A stretch of 37,970 nt of DNA from a virus, in the IMG/VR virus record IMGVR_UViG_3300042362_000122, positions 1-37,970 of that record, one strand, 5' to 3'. The translations under genes and the position numbers were made by a program. The notes under the pieces were generated by a model. The model was given only the letters and a program-made list of their open reading frames with translations. It was not told the DNA's origin and searched no databases. Positions 1 to 8,648 of this stretch are shown piece after piece; within the stretch, counting starts at the first letter, position 1, and every line of letters starts with the position of its first letter.

Positions 1-127
1 ATTTGTGCAAAGTCAACATTAACGGCCTCACCAATAACTCAATGGGTGAAAATGGCCTGTGCATTTCGGGTTACGGGGCCATTCTCAAAGGTAAGCCTAC
101 TGAATCGTCTGTGATTTGCGTCAGCGG
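1..127. repeat. 127-bp terminal overlap, left copy
   Basis: These bases are identical to 37844-37970. The tailspike frame continues without a break through the overlap, so the molecule is circular or circularly permuted and the window was cut inside a gene. A length of exactly 127 matches a common maximum assembler k-mer, which makes an assembly overlap more likely than a packaged terminal repeat. One copy should be removed, leaving 37,843 bp. Confidence 0.95.
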
Positions 128-1043
128 CGCGGTCGCGGGGACACCGATTGTGCCTCCAATCAGCACTTACGCAAACGGGTTGCGAATTGAAGGGTTTACG
201 ATTGACATGACGGGGATGCCAGCCGCCGCGTCTACCTATGCAATTGCAATTCAGTTGAGCTACAACAGTTCAATTGAAGACATCCATGTCATCTACGAGC
301 CCAACGCTGGCGGTGGTTTGTATCTCGGCAATCAAGTTTACACATACGCTGTTCGAAACTTGAACACCACTCGCGTGTGGCTACTTGGTTTTAACAACAC
401 CACCAACCAAACCAGCACTTGCAGCTTTTGGAGTCTTGTTGCAAACCAAGTGATTATCAAAAACTGCTTTGATATCTCGTTTTTTGCTCCGACCATTCAA
501 GGCTCGTTGAATCACTTTGTGCTTGATGACGCCAACACCATCAACATTATTGGTGGCGATCTTGAGGGAACAGGCGGGTATGTTTACGAGTTTTTGAACT
601 CTACGCGCAACGTCAACTCTATCGCCAACACTCCGGGCGGGTACACGAACGCAACGTACTCCACCGGGTTGGCGTACAACTCTAATTTGTCTGACCGCCC
701 TCCATTCGGTGGTCAAGCCATAGGCACTTATGGCCGCGTCAACAGCCCCGGCCGCGTGATTCTTTCCGCAACGACAGCCCAAACAATTTACGAATTTTTG
801 GACACTGCTGCTAACCAAGGCACCGGGCTTGTTGCTGTGTTTGGTGACGATGGTAGCAACGGGTTTGCTGATCTTGTGCTTTGCGCTTACAGCGCAGTGG
901 CGGTTGTGTCGTCTAACACTATGTATGGCTCCCCGCCAACACGAACCTACACGTTCACAAATAACCAGCTCAAACTTGCTAGGTCAGCCGCCACCAGCGG
1001 ATCAATTAAAGCGGTGCTGACTGAATTTCTCACCTCCAACTGA
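1..1043 (+). CDS. Tailspike, C-terminal part (gene begins at 37009)
   Basis: This is the 3' part of a gene that starts at 37009 and crosses the circular junction. The first full codon here is at base 3, and base 3 equals base 37846 in the same frame. The joined protein is about 625 residues. This part is rich in Asn, Thr, Ser and Gly with short repeating strands, as expected of a right-handed beta-helix spike that binds or cuts surface polysaccharide, followed by a C-terminal trimerisation-type region. No catalytic residues can be assigned by eye. The DNA is clearly AT-richer than the head genes and uses relaxed codons, which suggests exchange with other phages. It is followed 10 bp later by a tail fibre gene. 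The gene is complete once the genome is closed. Confidence 0.85.
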   Translation, partial: LCKVNINGLTNNSMGENGLCISGYGAILKGKPTESSVICVSGAVAGTPIVPPISTYANGLRIEGFTIDMTGMPAAASTYAIAIQLSYNSSIEDIHVIYEPNAGGGLYLGNQVYTYAVRNLNTTRVWLLGFNNTTNQTSTCSFWSLVANQVIIKNCFDISFFAPTIQGSLNHFVLDDANTINIIGGDLEGTGGYVYEFLNSTRNVNSIANTPGGYTNATYSTGLAYNSNLSDRPPFGGQAIGTYGRVNSPGRVILSATTAQTIYEFLDTAANQGTGLVAVFGDDGSNGFADLVLCAYSAVAVVSSNTMYGSPPTRTYTFTNNQLKLARSAATSGSIKAVLTEFLTSN

Positions 1044-1053
1044 AGGTTGAATC

Positions 1054-1905
1054 ATGGCCGATCTTAAAATTTCTCAGCTTACCGGCGCCAGCACACCTCT
1101 TGCGGGGACAGAAGTTGTTCCGTTGGTGCAAAGCAGCACAACCAAAAAGGTCAGCGTTGCAAACTTGACGGCTGGCCGCACCGTTGATGTGGCTGTTCTT
1201 TTGGCAAACAGCACAAGTGTTGATGGCAACTGGAAAGTTCAAACCAACGCGTCAGCATCTGGGCTAGCTGGTATCGGCGTAAACAACAACGGCGGCTACG
1301 GCGCCTATTTGATTTACGACAACAGCGGGCGTTACGCGGGCGGCGGCGCGGCCATTCGCAACATCGCCAACACGCCGATCTACATTGAAACCAACAACAC
1401 TATCGTCGGCCAGTTTGATACGTCTGGAAATTACGTTCCCGCCACCGCAGGTAAAGGCATCAACTTCACCGCCAACACCAACGCGCCAGGGATGACGAGC
1501 GAGTTGCTGAACTGGTATGAGGAGGGGACTTGGACGCCTGTTCTCACGCCAAGCACAAGCGGCAGCATTACGTTGACTTCTCCAACAAACTCCATGCGCT
1601 ATACCCGCGTTGGACGGTTGGTGACGCTGACGGGGCTTATAGATGTGGCATCGGTGTCATCCCCAGTGGGTGACCTACGTCTAACCGGTATTCCTTTTAA
1701 TGTTGGCGGCTCTGGCGCAGGTTCTGTCAGTGTGTACGGCCTTGGCACCACCAGCACGGCCACTGCCTATCAAGTGCTTGTTGATAGCGGCAGCGCAACT
1801 ACAATGTTCATCCGTGGGTATAACGCAGGTAGTCAAGTCGCCACAGTTGCAAACAATGTGCAAGGTGGATCGGGGTTTTATTTGACAATCCAATACACCG
1901 TTTAA
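1054..1905 (+). CDS. Tail fibre / receptor-binding protein
   Basis: The protein has 283 residues. It begins with a short virion-anchoring motif (ADLKISQLTGASTPLAGTE, then VPLVQ and KKVSVANLT) that I recognise from many tail fibre and collar proteins of aquatic podoviruses. The middle (about 60-150) is Gly/Asn-rich. The C-terminal half begins with NWYEEGTWTPVLTP near residue 150, continues with a YTRVGRLVTLTG-type strand pattern and GIPF near residue 210, and looks like a beta-sandwich receptor-binding domain found at fibre tips. The ATG at 1054 lies 10 bp after the tailspike stop and has only a weak ribosome site. It sits between two beta-helix tailspikes and shares their lower GC. The receptor is unknown. 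Confidence 0.75.
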   Translation: MADLKISQLTGASTPLAGTEVVPLVQSSTTKKVSVANLTAGRTVDVAVLLANSTSVDGNWKVQTNASASGLAGIGVNNNGGYGAYLIYDNSGRYAGGGAAIRNIANTPIYIETNNTIVGQFDTSGNYVPATAGKGINFTANTNAPGMTSELLNWYEEGTWTPVLTPSTSGSITLTSPTNSMRYTRVGRLVTLTGLIDVASVSSPVGDLRLTGIPFNVGGSGAGSVSVYGLGTTSTATAYQVLVDSGSATTMFIRGYNAGSQVATVANNVQGGSGFYLTIQYTV

Positions 1906-1915
1906 AGAGTTGACC

Positions 1916-3211
1916 ATGAGCCTGACAAAAGCCACTTACAGCATGATTGACGGTGCGCCCGTCAATATCTTGGATTACGGCGCAGACCCAACGGGGGCGA
2001 CAGATAGCGCCGCTGCTTTTGCGGCGGCGTTTGCTGCTTCCACAACGGTGTACGCTCCCGCCGGAACGTATCTTGTCAATTCGCAAATTCAAATCCCGTC
2101 TTCAGGCACGCTTTTTGGGGAAAACAAGACCAACACAATTATAAAAGCGGGCGCGTTTGCGCAAAATGTGATCGCATTGCCGCAAAGTAACTACAACGTC
2201 AGAATTAGGCGACTGAGCATAGATTGCAATTCTTTGGCTTCTCAAGGTATTGTTTCTTCGTCTACTACGAACGGCGAAGCTGCGCACTTGTTGATTGAAG
2301 ATGTTGCTGTCTACAACAGTATTGGCAAAAATATCAATCTGAAATACATGACTTACGCTGTGTTGCGCGATGTGTATTGCAACAACATTGCCGCGAACGG
2401 TTTGGCGTATGGCTTGTATCTGGAAAACTGCAACAACTGTGAAATTCACGGGGGTTTGTACTACAACAACAAACTTGGCTCTGCATACTTGCTGAACAGT
2501 GCAACAAACTTATTTCTTGGCGCACGTTTCTACAATGACTCAACGGTTACCACGCCGAACCTGATGTCTGTGGAAAACTCATTCGGCAACGACGTTGTAA
2601 ATTGCACTTTTGAGCCACAAGGCAGTGCCAACGTCACAACAAATATCAGTGTTGTTGGAACAACCGGGGCACTTAATTGCACCGATAACAGTTTTATTAA
2701 CTGCACATTTTTGGGCCTTGCGAACACATCAACGCATGTTATCGCTGTGGGTACAGCAGCGGCTGCATATAAAACAAAAATTGAAAATTGCAAGTTCATA
2801 AAGCCCACGTCTACATCGTCTATTTTGCTCACAAACCAAGCAAACACTTTGATAATGGACTGCGTTGATTTAGTGGCTTACGACACGCCAACGTACGCGG
2901 ATGTCAGCATCACCAACAACAGCGGTAATGCCTATTCCGTGCGCACGATTGTCAATGGCGCAAGTGTGGTTGATCCGCTGACAAATAACACCGGAAATCT
3001 TGGGAATTCCTCTTTGAAGTGGGCGGGAGCATACGCCACAACATTTTTTGTTGGCCCCTCGTCTGTTAAATTTACCTCTGGTTCTGGGACGCCCGAAGGC
3101 GCTGTTACCGCACCCGTAGGTTCTTTGTTTACCCGCACTGATGGCGGTGCAAACACAACGCTGTATGTAAAAGAATCTGGAACAGGCAACACTGGCTGGG
3201 TTGCTAAATGA
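1916..3211 (+). CDS. Second pectate-lyase-like tailspike
   Basis: The protein has 431 residues and starts at the ATG at 1916, not at the in-frame TTG 6 bp upstream. The N-terminus (SLTKATYSMIDGAPVNILDY, then GADPTGATDS) is the standard entry into a Pectate_lyase_3-type right-handed beta-helix, with a short capping helix before the first coils. The next 300 residues show repeated short strands with Asn ladders (for example ENCNNCEIHGG). The C-terminus (GSLFTRTDGGANTTLYVKES, ending NTGWVAK) is a small domain often seen at the ends of phage spikes. It most likely recognises or degrades capsule or LPS. It shares the GADPTG-TDS motif with the tailspike at the window ends, so the two may be complementary specificities or a tiered assembly. 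The stop is directly followed by a promoter. Confidence 0.82.
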   Translation: MSLTKATYSMIDGAPVNILDYGADPTGATDSAAAFAAAFAASTTVYAPAGTYLVNSQIQIPSSGTLFGENKTNTIIKAGAFAQNVIALPQSNYNVRIRRLSIDCNSLASQGIVSSSTTNGEAAHLLIEDVAVYNSIGKNINLKYMTYAVLRDVYCNNIAANGLAYGLYLENCNNCEIHGGLYYNNKLGSAYLLNSATNLFLGARFYNDSTVTTPNLMSVENSFGNDVVNCTFEPQGSANVTTNISVVGTTGALNCTDNSFINCTFLGLANTSTHVIAVGTAAAAYKTKIENCKFIKPTSTSSILLTNQANTLIMDCVDLVAYDTPTYADVSITNNSGNAYSVRTIVNGASVVDPLTNNTGNLGNSSLKWAGAYATTFFVGPSSVKFTSGSGTPEGAVTAPVGSLFTRTDGGANTTLYVKESGTGNTGWVAK

Positions 3212-3238
3212 TTGACACGCGCCTTCTTAGCGCATAAT
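3212..3238 (+). promoter_or_regulatory. Sigma70-like promoter for the capsid operon
   Basis: A perfect TTGACA box lies at 3212-3217. CATAAT lies at 3233-3238 after a 15-bp spacer, or TAATCT at 17 bp. It sits in one of the few gaps of the structural region, 48 bp before the scaffold start. The leader at 3250-3284 contains a GTAGA/TCTAC inverted repeat that could fold in the mRNA. Transcription of scaffold and coat by host RNA polymerase is inferred. Confidence 0.6.
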
Positions 3239-3285
3239 CTGAGAACTGTACCGGCCCAGTAGACCGGGGTTTCTACGGAAACACC

Positions 3286-4074
3286 ATGAACGACGAAAGT
3301 CAAAACTTAGCGGAAGTTGAATCCGCGCAAGCCCCCGAGGTGACGGCCACCACGGATCAGGCACAAAATGCGCCGGAAGTCGCTGAACAGAGCAACGAAC
3401 AGGCTGAGGAAAAGAAATTCTCCCAAGCTGAAATCGATGCGATGATCAGCAAGCGCCTCGCAAGAGAGCAACGCAAATGGGAACGAGAGCAAAGGTTCAA
3501 GGCGGCAACGCCCGAGCTGTCTGCTACGCCCCCGTCGCAGGAACAGTTTGAGTCGACCGAAGCTTACGCGGAAGCGCTGGCTGAACGGAAAGCTGCAGAG
3601 CTGCTTGCGCGCCGGGAAGCAGAGCGCCAGCAGGCCGAAACTCTTGAGAGCTACCATGAGCGCGAAGAGGAAGCACGCACCAAGTACGAGGACTTTGAAC
3701 AAGTCGCTTACAACCCGCGCATCCCGATCACGCAAGTGATGGCCGAGACGATTCAGGCGTCTGACGTTGGGCCTGAGGTGGCTTACTACCTTGGCTCCAA
3801 TCCGAAAGAGGCCGATCGCATCGCCAAGTTGTCGCCGTTCTTGCAGGCGAAAGAGATTGGGAAGATCGAGGCCAAATTGGCCGACAATCCTCCCGTAAAG
3901 AAATCGTCGAGCGCCCCAACGCCGATCACGCCTGTCACCCCTCGGGGCGGCAACGCAAGGGTTCTGGACACGACTGACCCGCGCTCCATCAAGGAGATGT
4001 CGACGTCAGAGTGGATCGAAGCCGAGCGCCAACGGCAGATCAAAAAATGGGATGCTCAACAACGTGCCCGCTAA
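3286..4074 (+). CDS. Capsid scaffold protein
   Basis: The protein has 262 residues, is strongly charged and lies immediately upstream of the coat gene, the usual place for a scaffold. Residues 1-45 are acidic and rich in Glu, Gln and Ala. Residues 45-135 are predicted helical or coiled coil with many Glu, Arg and Lys (FSQAEIDAMISKRLAREQRK). Residues 185-215 form a Pro/Ser/Thr linker. The C-terminus is basic and helical (WIEAERQRQIKKWDAQQRAR), as expected of a scaffold tail that binds coat protein. It would shape the procapsid and leave before or during DNA packaging. The ATG at 3286 follows the promoter leader. Function rests on position and composition. No protease domain is visible. Confidence 0.75.
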   Translation: MNDESQNLAEVESAQAPEVTATTDQAQNAPEVAEQSNEQAEEKKFSQAEIDAMISKRLAREQRKWEREQRFKAATPELSATPPSQEQFESTEAYAEALAERKAAELLARREAERQQAETLESYHEREEEARTKYEDFEQVAYNPRIPITQVMAETIQASDVGPEVAYYLGSNPKEADRIAKLSPFLQAKEIGKIEAKLADNPPVKKSSSAPTPITPVTPRGGNARVLDTTDPRSIKEMSTSEWIEAERQRQIKKWDAQQRAR

Positions 4075-4093
4075 CTTTTGAAAAGGAATTGTC

Positions 4094-5302
4094 ATGGCAA
4101 ACAGCCTGCTTACCATCGACATGATTACTCGCAAGGCCCTCGAAATCCTTGAGAACAATCTTGTCCTGACCCGTAACGTGAACCGTCAGTACGACGACAG
4201 CTTCGCTGTCGAAGGTGCCAAGATTGGTTCGACCCTGCGTATCCGTCTGCCCGATCGTGCTCTGGTCACCGACGGCGCCGCGCTGCAAGTCCAGTCGGAC
4301 AATGAGCAGTTCACCACCCTGACTGTCGCTTCCCAGAAGCACATCGGCGTGAACTTCACGTCTGCCGAACTGACTCTGCAGTTGGACGACTTCGCCGAGC
4401 GTGTGTTGAAGCCTCGTATCAGCCAGCTGGCCGCCAGCATCGACGCCGACGTCGCCAACAGCTTCCGCTACATCGGCAACAGCGTAGGCACCCCCGGCAC
4501 CACTCCCGGCACCTCGTTGGTTCTGCTGCAAGCTCAGCAGAAGCTCAACGAGAACGCCGCTGTGATGAGCCCGCGCTACGCGACCGTCAACCCGGCCGCC
4601 AACGCTGGTTTGGTCGAGGGCATGAAGGGCCTGTTCAACCCCACTGACACCATCAGCCGCCAGTTCAAAAACGGCATGATGGGCATGGGCGTGCTGGGCT
4701 TCGACGAGATCAACATGTCTCAGTCGATCAAGCAGTTCACCACCGGCTCGCGTAACGCTACCGGCGGCTCCACTTCTGCTGCTGTGTCGAGCGAAGGCGC
4801 CACCACCATCGCCATCACCGGCGCCGGTGCAAACGCTACCGTGAAGGCCGGCGACGTGTTTACCGTGGCTGACTGCTTCGCTGTGAACCCGCAGACCCGC
4901 GAGTCCACCGGCTCGCTGTTCCAGTTCGTGGTGACCGTTGACGTGACTCTGGGCTCCAGCGGCGAGGGCAACCTGACCGTGGCTCCGATCTACTCGGCCT
5001 CCAACGCTCTGGCAACCGTCAACTCGCTGCCCGGCAACAGCAAGGCAGTCGTGTTTGTGGGCGCGGCCTCCAGCCAGTACCCGCAGAACCTTGTGTACCA
5101 CAAGGATGCGATCACCTTCGCTACCGCCGACCTGATGATGCCGCAAGGTGTCGATATGGCCTCGCGTCAGGTGCACAACGGTATCTCGATGCGTATTGTT
5201 CGTCAGTACGACATCAACAACGACCGTATGCCCTGCCGTATTGACGTGCTGTACGGCTACAGCGTGATTCGTCCTCAGATGGCCGTGCGCCTCTGGGGCT
5301 GA
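4094..5302 (+). CDS. Major capsid (coat) protein, P22 gp5-like
   Basis: The protein has 402 residues, close to the P22 coat family (PF11651). It begins with MANSLLTIDMITRKALEILE and continues with NLVLTRNVNRQYDDSF and KIGSTLRIRLP, the typical N-arm and first beta strands of P22-type HK97-fold coats. A Gly/Ser/Thr-rich inserted domain occupies about residues 215-310 and would match the accessory domain of P22-type coats. The last part (RIDVLYGYSVIRPQMAVRLW) is the conserved P-domain end. A good ribosome site (AAAAGGAATT) precedes the ATG at 4094. Codons are markedly more uniform and C/G-ending than in the neighbouring tailspikes, as expected of a very highly expressed gene. Confidence 0.92.
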   Translation: MANSLLTIDMITRKALEILENNLVLTRNVNRQYDDSFAVEGAKIGSTLRIRLPDRALVTDGAALQVQSDNEQFTTLTVASQKHIGVNFTSAELTLQLDDFAERVLKPRISQLAASIDADVANSFRYIGNSVGTPGTTPGTSLVLLQAQQKLNENAAVMSPRYATVNPAANAGLVEGMKGLFNPTDTISRQFKNGMMGMGVLGFDEINMSQSIKQFTTGSRNATGGSTSAAVSSEGATTIAITGAGANATVKAGDVFTVADCFAVNPQTRESTGSLFQFVVTVDVTLGSSGEGNLTVAPIYSASNALATVNSLPGNSKAVVFVGAASSQYPQNLVYHKDAITFATADLMMPQGVDMASRQVHNGISMRIVRQYDINNDRMPCRIDVLYGYSVIRPQMAVRLWG

Positions 5303-5329
5303 TCGAAACTTTTTTGAAAGGACATCATC

Positions 5330-5731
5330 ATGGCTATTCCTAATGGTGCTGGTGGCTATCAGTTCAATGATGGCAATACTGGCGAAGCTCTCCTGTTCGT
5401 GCAGGGCGCCCCCACTGCTCTGACGGCCGGTGCAACCGCTACGGCCGCCCAGCTGGCAAACGGTCTGTTCACCTTCAACGGCGCCGCCGGCAACCTCCAG
5501 TTGCCGACCGTGGCCGATCTGGAGGCCGAAGTCTCTTCGGCCACCAAGGTGAACGCTGCGTTCGACTTTTTCATCATCAACATTGATGCGTCCGGCTCGG
5601 ACACCATCACGTTGACGACCGGGACTGGTTGGACGATTGTTGGCACGGCAGCAGTGACGGTGAACACCTCCGCTCACTTCCGTGCTCGCAAGACCAGCGA
5701 TACCACTTGGACGGCGTACCGCGTGTCGTAA
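5330..5731 (+). CDS. Small structural protein, possible head decoration
   Basis: The protein has 133 residues, follows the coat gene by 27 bp and has a clear AAAGGA ribosome site. It is Ala/Thr/Gly-rich and predicted all beta. The C-terminal stretch (residues 75-133) has NIDASGSDTITLTTGTGWTI followed by a FRARKTSDTTWTAYRV end, a pattern of small jelly-roll virion proteins. The next gene has a comparable end (VAYDTTDWFSVPL), so the two may be related. Position right after the coat and before the head-tail genes suggests decoration of the capsid. No characterised family is recognised. Confidence 0.6.
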   Translation: MAIPNGAGGYQFNDGNTGEALLFVQGAPTALTAGATATAAQLANGLFTFNGAAGNLQLPTVADLEAEVSSATKVNAAFDFFIINIDASGSDTITLTTGTGWTIVGTAAVTVNTSAHFRARKTSDTTWTAYRVS

Positions 5732-5774
5732 TCAGCAGGGGGCTCCGGCCTTCTGTTCTTAAAAGGACAAAACC

Positions 5775-6230
5775 ATGCCAAATACCAAACCAGTTGGCGT
5801 TGCGTTTTCCGACCCTGAGCTTGTCTCGGGGACTACGATTACCGGCGCCACTATCACCAACTCCACGATCACCGGCGGCACGCTGTCCAGCCCCACGCTG
5901 ACCGGCGCCTCCCTGAGCGTTGACGTCGCCAAACCGGCGGCTGCGGGTTCGACCCGCGCCGACGCGACGGCCATGACGGCTTCGTTCAACTGGGTGACTG
6001 CAGCTGACGCCACCAAAGGTGTTGTGCTGCCTGCTCCCACGGCCGGCCGACTGCTTGTGGTTAAGAACGACGATACGGCCAACGCTATTTTGAAGGTCTA
6101 CGCTCCCGGCAGCGCCAAAATCAACGGCGTCGCTGGCACTACGGCTTTCTCGATGGCTGCGAAAACGGCTTGCTGGTTTGTGGCGTATGACACCACAGAC
6201 TGGTTCTCCGTTCCTCTTGTCGCTTCTTGA
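5775..6230 (+). CDS. Small structural protein with beta-helical Thr/Ile repeats
   Basis: The protein has 151 residues. Residues 15-45 contain a regular run of five- and six-residue steps (TTITGATITNSTITGGTLSS), which predicts a short beta-helix or trimeric stem. Residues 60-151 form a beta-rich domain ending VAYDTTDWFSVPLVAS, similar in design to the end of the preceding 133-residue protein. The ribosome site AAAAGGAC precedes the ATG at 5775. The gene is followed directly by a terminator, closing the coat cluster. It could be a head fibre or a decoration protein. No named family is recognised. Confidence 0.6.
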   Translation: MPNTKPVGVAFSDPELVSGTTITGATITNSTITGGTLSSPTLTGASLSVDVAKPAAAGSTRADATAMTASFNWVTAADATKGVVLPAPTAGRLLVVKNDDTANAILKVYAPGSAKINGVAGTTAFSMAAKTACWFVAYDTTDWFSVPLVAS

Positions 6231-6235
6231 TAGGG

Positions 6236-6257
6236 CGGGGGCCTTGTGCCCCCGTTT
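6236..6257 (+). terminator. Rho-independent terminator after the coat cluster
   Basis: CGGGGGC at 6236-6242 pairs with GCCCCCG at 6248-6254 across a CTTGT loop, followed by a short T run. The T run is only three bases, so termination is probably partial, letting some transcripts reach the tail genes while keeping coat mRNA most abundant. Confidence 0.6.
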
Positions 6258-6265
6258 AAAAATCT

Positions 6266-6502
6266 ATGGCCGTCATCTATCTACGTCACCCCTTGCACGG
6301 GGCAAAAGTTGCAATCTCCGACATGGAAGCCGAAAATGACTTCCAGAACGGTTGGGAAGAGTTCGACCCAGCTGAACCTGTAACTGATTCAGCGCCGGCA
6401 GCTGACGTTGAAGTTGATAAGCCGGAGCCTCAAGAGGCGCCCGTCGTCAACGAGCTGCAGCCGCGTCGGCGCGGTCGTCGTCCTCGGGAGGCCACGGAAT
6501 GA
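6266..6502 (+). CDS. Small protein near the head-tail junction genes
   Basis: The protein has 78 residues. The first 35 (VIYLRHPLHGAKVAISDMEA, then NGWEEF) resemble a short conserved motif seen in small proteins of many phages beside head completion genes. Residues 37-62 are acidic and Pro/Ala-rich. The end is basic (RRRGRRPRE). The ATG at 6266 follows the terminator and has no good ribosome site. The end overlaps the next gene by an ATGA, so translation is coupled. It may be a minor neck component. I do not know its function. Confidence 0.55.
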   Translation: MAVIYLRHPLHGAKVAISDMEAENDFQNGWEEFDPAEPVTDSAPAADVEVDKPEPQEAPVVNELQPRRRGRRPREATE

Positions 6503-7218
6503 CCACGTCTGCAACCGCCGGTGAAATCATCAACGGCTCCCTGCGTTTGCTGGGGGTCTTGGCCGAGGGCGAGACGTCTTCGGCTGCTGTGATGCAAGAC
6601 TCGATCATGGCGATCAATCAAATGATCCAGTCATGGGACACCGAGCGGTTGTCGGTCTTCAGCACGCAGGATCAGGTCTTTACTTGGCCTGCCAACGTCA
6701 TTTCTCGCACTTTGGGCCCGACCGGCGACTTTGTCGGCAACCGGCCCATCGAAGTTGACGACTCCACCTACTTCAAAGACCCGTCGTCGGGCTTGTCGTT
6801 TGGTGTCAAGATGATCAACCAGCAGCAGTACAACGGCATCGCGTTCAAGACCGTGACGTCGACGTACCCTCAAGTCCTGTGGGTGAACAACACGTTCCCC
6901 GACACGACCCTGACTATTTATCCAGTGCCCATCAAGGCGCTGGAGTGGCACATTGTTTCCGTCGAGACGCTGACTGAAGTCACCAGCGTGGCGACCGACA
7001 TGTACTTCCCGCCCGGCTACCTGCGCGCCTTCCGCTACAACTTGGCGATGGAGCTGGCGCCGGAGTTCGGCGTAGAGCCCTCGCCCCAAGTCACTCGGAT
7101 TGCGATGACCAGCAAGCGCAACTTGAAGCGCATCAACAACCCGAACGACCTGATGGCGATTCCGTACCCGATTGTGGCGACCCGCCAGCGCTACAACATC
7201 TATGCCAACAACTTCTGA
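6499..7218 (+). CDS. Head completion / tail accessory protein, P22 gp4-like
   Basis: The protein has 239 residues. The N-terminal helices (TAGEIINGSLRLLGVL and AINQMIQSWDTERL) and the later FPPGYLRAFRYNLAMELAPE segment match the P22 tail accessory factor gp4 / head-to-tail adaptor family, which binds below the portal ring after packaging and begins tail assembly. P22 gp4 also has muramidase activity. No clear catalytic pair can be assigned here. It overlaps the upstream gene (ATGA at 6499) and the gp10-like gene by one base at 7218, consistent with assembly order. Confidence 0.8.
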   Translation: MTTSATAGEIINGSLRLLGVLAEGETSSAAVMQDSIMAINQMIQSWDTERLSVFSTQDQVFTWPANVISRTLGPTGDFVGNRPIEVDDSTYFKDPSSGLSFGVKMINQQQYNGIAFKTVTSTYPQVLWVNNTFPDTTLTIYPVPIKALEWHIVSVETLTEVTSVATDMYFPPGYLRAFRYNLAMELAPEFGVEPSPQVTRIAMTSKRNLKRINNPNDLMAIPYPIVATRQRYNIYANNF

Positions 7219-8648
7219 TGAAAACGCCGATCCTTGGAGCCACCTACGTCGCGCGGTCGGTCAACGCGGCCGACGCGCGCATGGTGAACCTCTTTCCAGA
7301 GGTTGTGCCAGAGGCCGGCAAGGAGCCGGCCTTTCTCATGCGCGCGCCGGGGCTGCGCAAGCTCACTGAGGTTGGAACCGGCCCCGTCAGGGGTTTGTGG
7401 GCGTTGGGCAGCTTCATGTACGTTGTCAGCGGCACCACGCTGTACAAGGTCAGCACCACCTACACCGCGACGTCGCTTGGCACGGTCGCTGGCACCGGGC
7501 CCGTGTCCATATCGGATAACGGCACGCAGATTTTCATCGCGGCCAACGGCCCGAGCTACATCTACAACTCGGCCACAAACGTCTTCGCACCCATCACCGA
7601 TCCAGACTTCCCCGGCGCGGTCAGCGTGGGCTACCTTGATGGCTACTTCGTCTTCAACGAGCCCAACAGCCAGAAGTTCTGGGTCACTCAACTGCTCGAC
7701 GGCTCATCGGTCGACCCGCTGGACTTCGCCAGCGCAGAAGGCGCGCCTGACGGTCTGGTTGGCCTGATCGTTGACCACCGCGAGGTCTGGCTGTTCGGCA
7801 CCAACAGCGTCGAGGTTTGGTACGACGCCGGTCTGCTGGACTTCCCGCTGCAGCGCATCCAAGGCGCCTTCAACGAGATCGGCTGCGCAGCTGCTTACTC
7901 AATCGCCAAGATGGACAACGGGCTGTTTTGGCTTGGCAAGGACGCGCGCGGTCAAGGCGTCGTCTACCGCGCCAACGGCTACACCGGCCAGCGCATCAGC
8001 ACGCACGCTGTTGAGTGGCAGATTCAGCAGTACGGCAACCTGTCGGATGCGATCGGCTACACCTACCAGCAGGACGGCCACAGCTTCTACGTCCTGATCT
8101 TCCCGAGCGCCAACACGACGTGGGTCTACGACGTCGCCACGCAGGCGTGGCATGAGCGCGCCGGCTGGGTCAACGGCGAGTTCACCCGGCACCGCAGCAA
8201 CTGTCAGGTGTTTTTCAACAGCAAGGTCGTCGTGGGTGACTACGAGGATGGGCGCATCTACGCCTTCGACCTCGACTACTACCAAGACGACGACCAGATT
8301 CAGCGCTGGTATCGGACGTGGCGGGCGCTGCCCACTGGCGCCAACAACCTCAAGCGCACCGCGCACCATTCGCTTCAGATCGATCTGGAGTCAGGCGTTG
8401 GCATCAACCTCGGCCAAGGCGACGACCCTCAGGTCATGCTGCGCTGGAGCGACGACGGCGGTCACACTTGGTCAAACGAACACTGGGCTCCCATCGGCAA
8501 GATCGGCGAGTACTACCGCCGCGTTTTCTTCCGTCGTCTTGGCATGACCTTGAAGCTGCGCGACCGCGTGTACGAGTTGTCGATGACTGACCCAGTGAAG
8601 ACAGCCATCATGGGCGCCGAACTGCTGCTCAGTCCGACCAATGCCTAG
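7218..8648 (+). CDS. Packaged-DNA stabilisation protein, P22 gp10-like
   Basis: The protein has 476 residues, the usual size for P22 gp10 (Phage_stabilise family). The opening ([20 protein letters not shown], then VNLFPE) and repeated beta-propeller-like segments ([33 protein letters not shown] and [20 protein letters not shown]) are characteristic. Residues 430-445 carry [10 protein letters not shown], an Asp-box-like loop. The protein forms the ring that plugs the portal and anchors tailspikes. It starts on the A of the upstream gp4-like stop (TGATG) and overlaps the next gene by 8 bp. Confidence 0.85.
   Translation: MKTPILGATYVARSVNAADARMVNLFPEVVPEAGKEPAFLMRAPGLRKLTEVGTGPVRGLWALGSFMYVVSGTTLYKVSTTYTATSLGTVAGTGPVSISDNGTQIFIAANGPSYIYNSATNVFAPITDPDFPGAVSVGYLDGYFVFNEPNSQKFWVTQLLDGSSVDPLDFASAEGAPDGLVGLIVDHREVWLFGTNSVEVWYDAGLLDFPLQRIQGAFNEIGCAAAYSIAKMDNGLFWLGKDARGQGVVYRANGYTGQRISTHAVEWQIQQYGNLSDAIGYTYQQDGHSFYVLIFPSANTTWVYDVATQAWHERAGWVNGEFTRHRSNCQVFFNSKVVVGDYEDGRIYAFDLDYYQDDDQIQRWYRTWRALPTGANNLKRTAHHSLQIDLESGVGINLGQGDDPQVMLRWSDDGGHTWSNEHWAPIGKIGEYYRRVFFRRLGMTLKLRDRVYELSMTDPVKTAIMGAELLLSPTNA

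Noticed and set aside
1-127. True packaged direct terminal repeat
   Set aside because: It lies inside a gene whose frame is continuous across the junction, and its length equals a common assembler k-mer.
1-3211. Diversity-generating retroelement acting on the tail genes
   Set aside because: No reverse transcriptase, template repeat or adenine-biased variable repeat was seen.
4040-5677. Long - strand frame opposite the coat protein (545 codons)
   Set aside because: It is the mirror of a highly biased coat gene; the protein is His/Gly/Val-rich with no motifs and covers two real genes.
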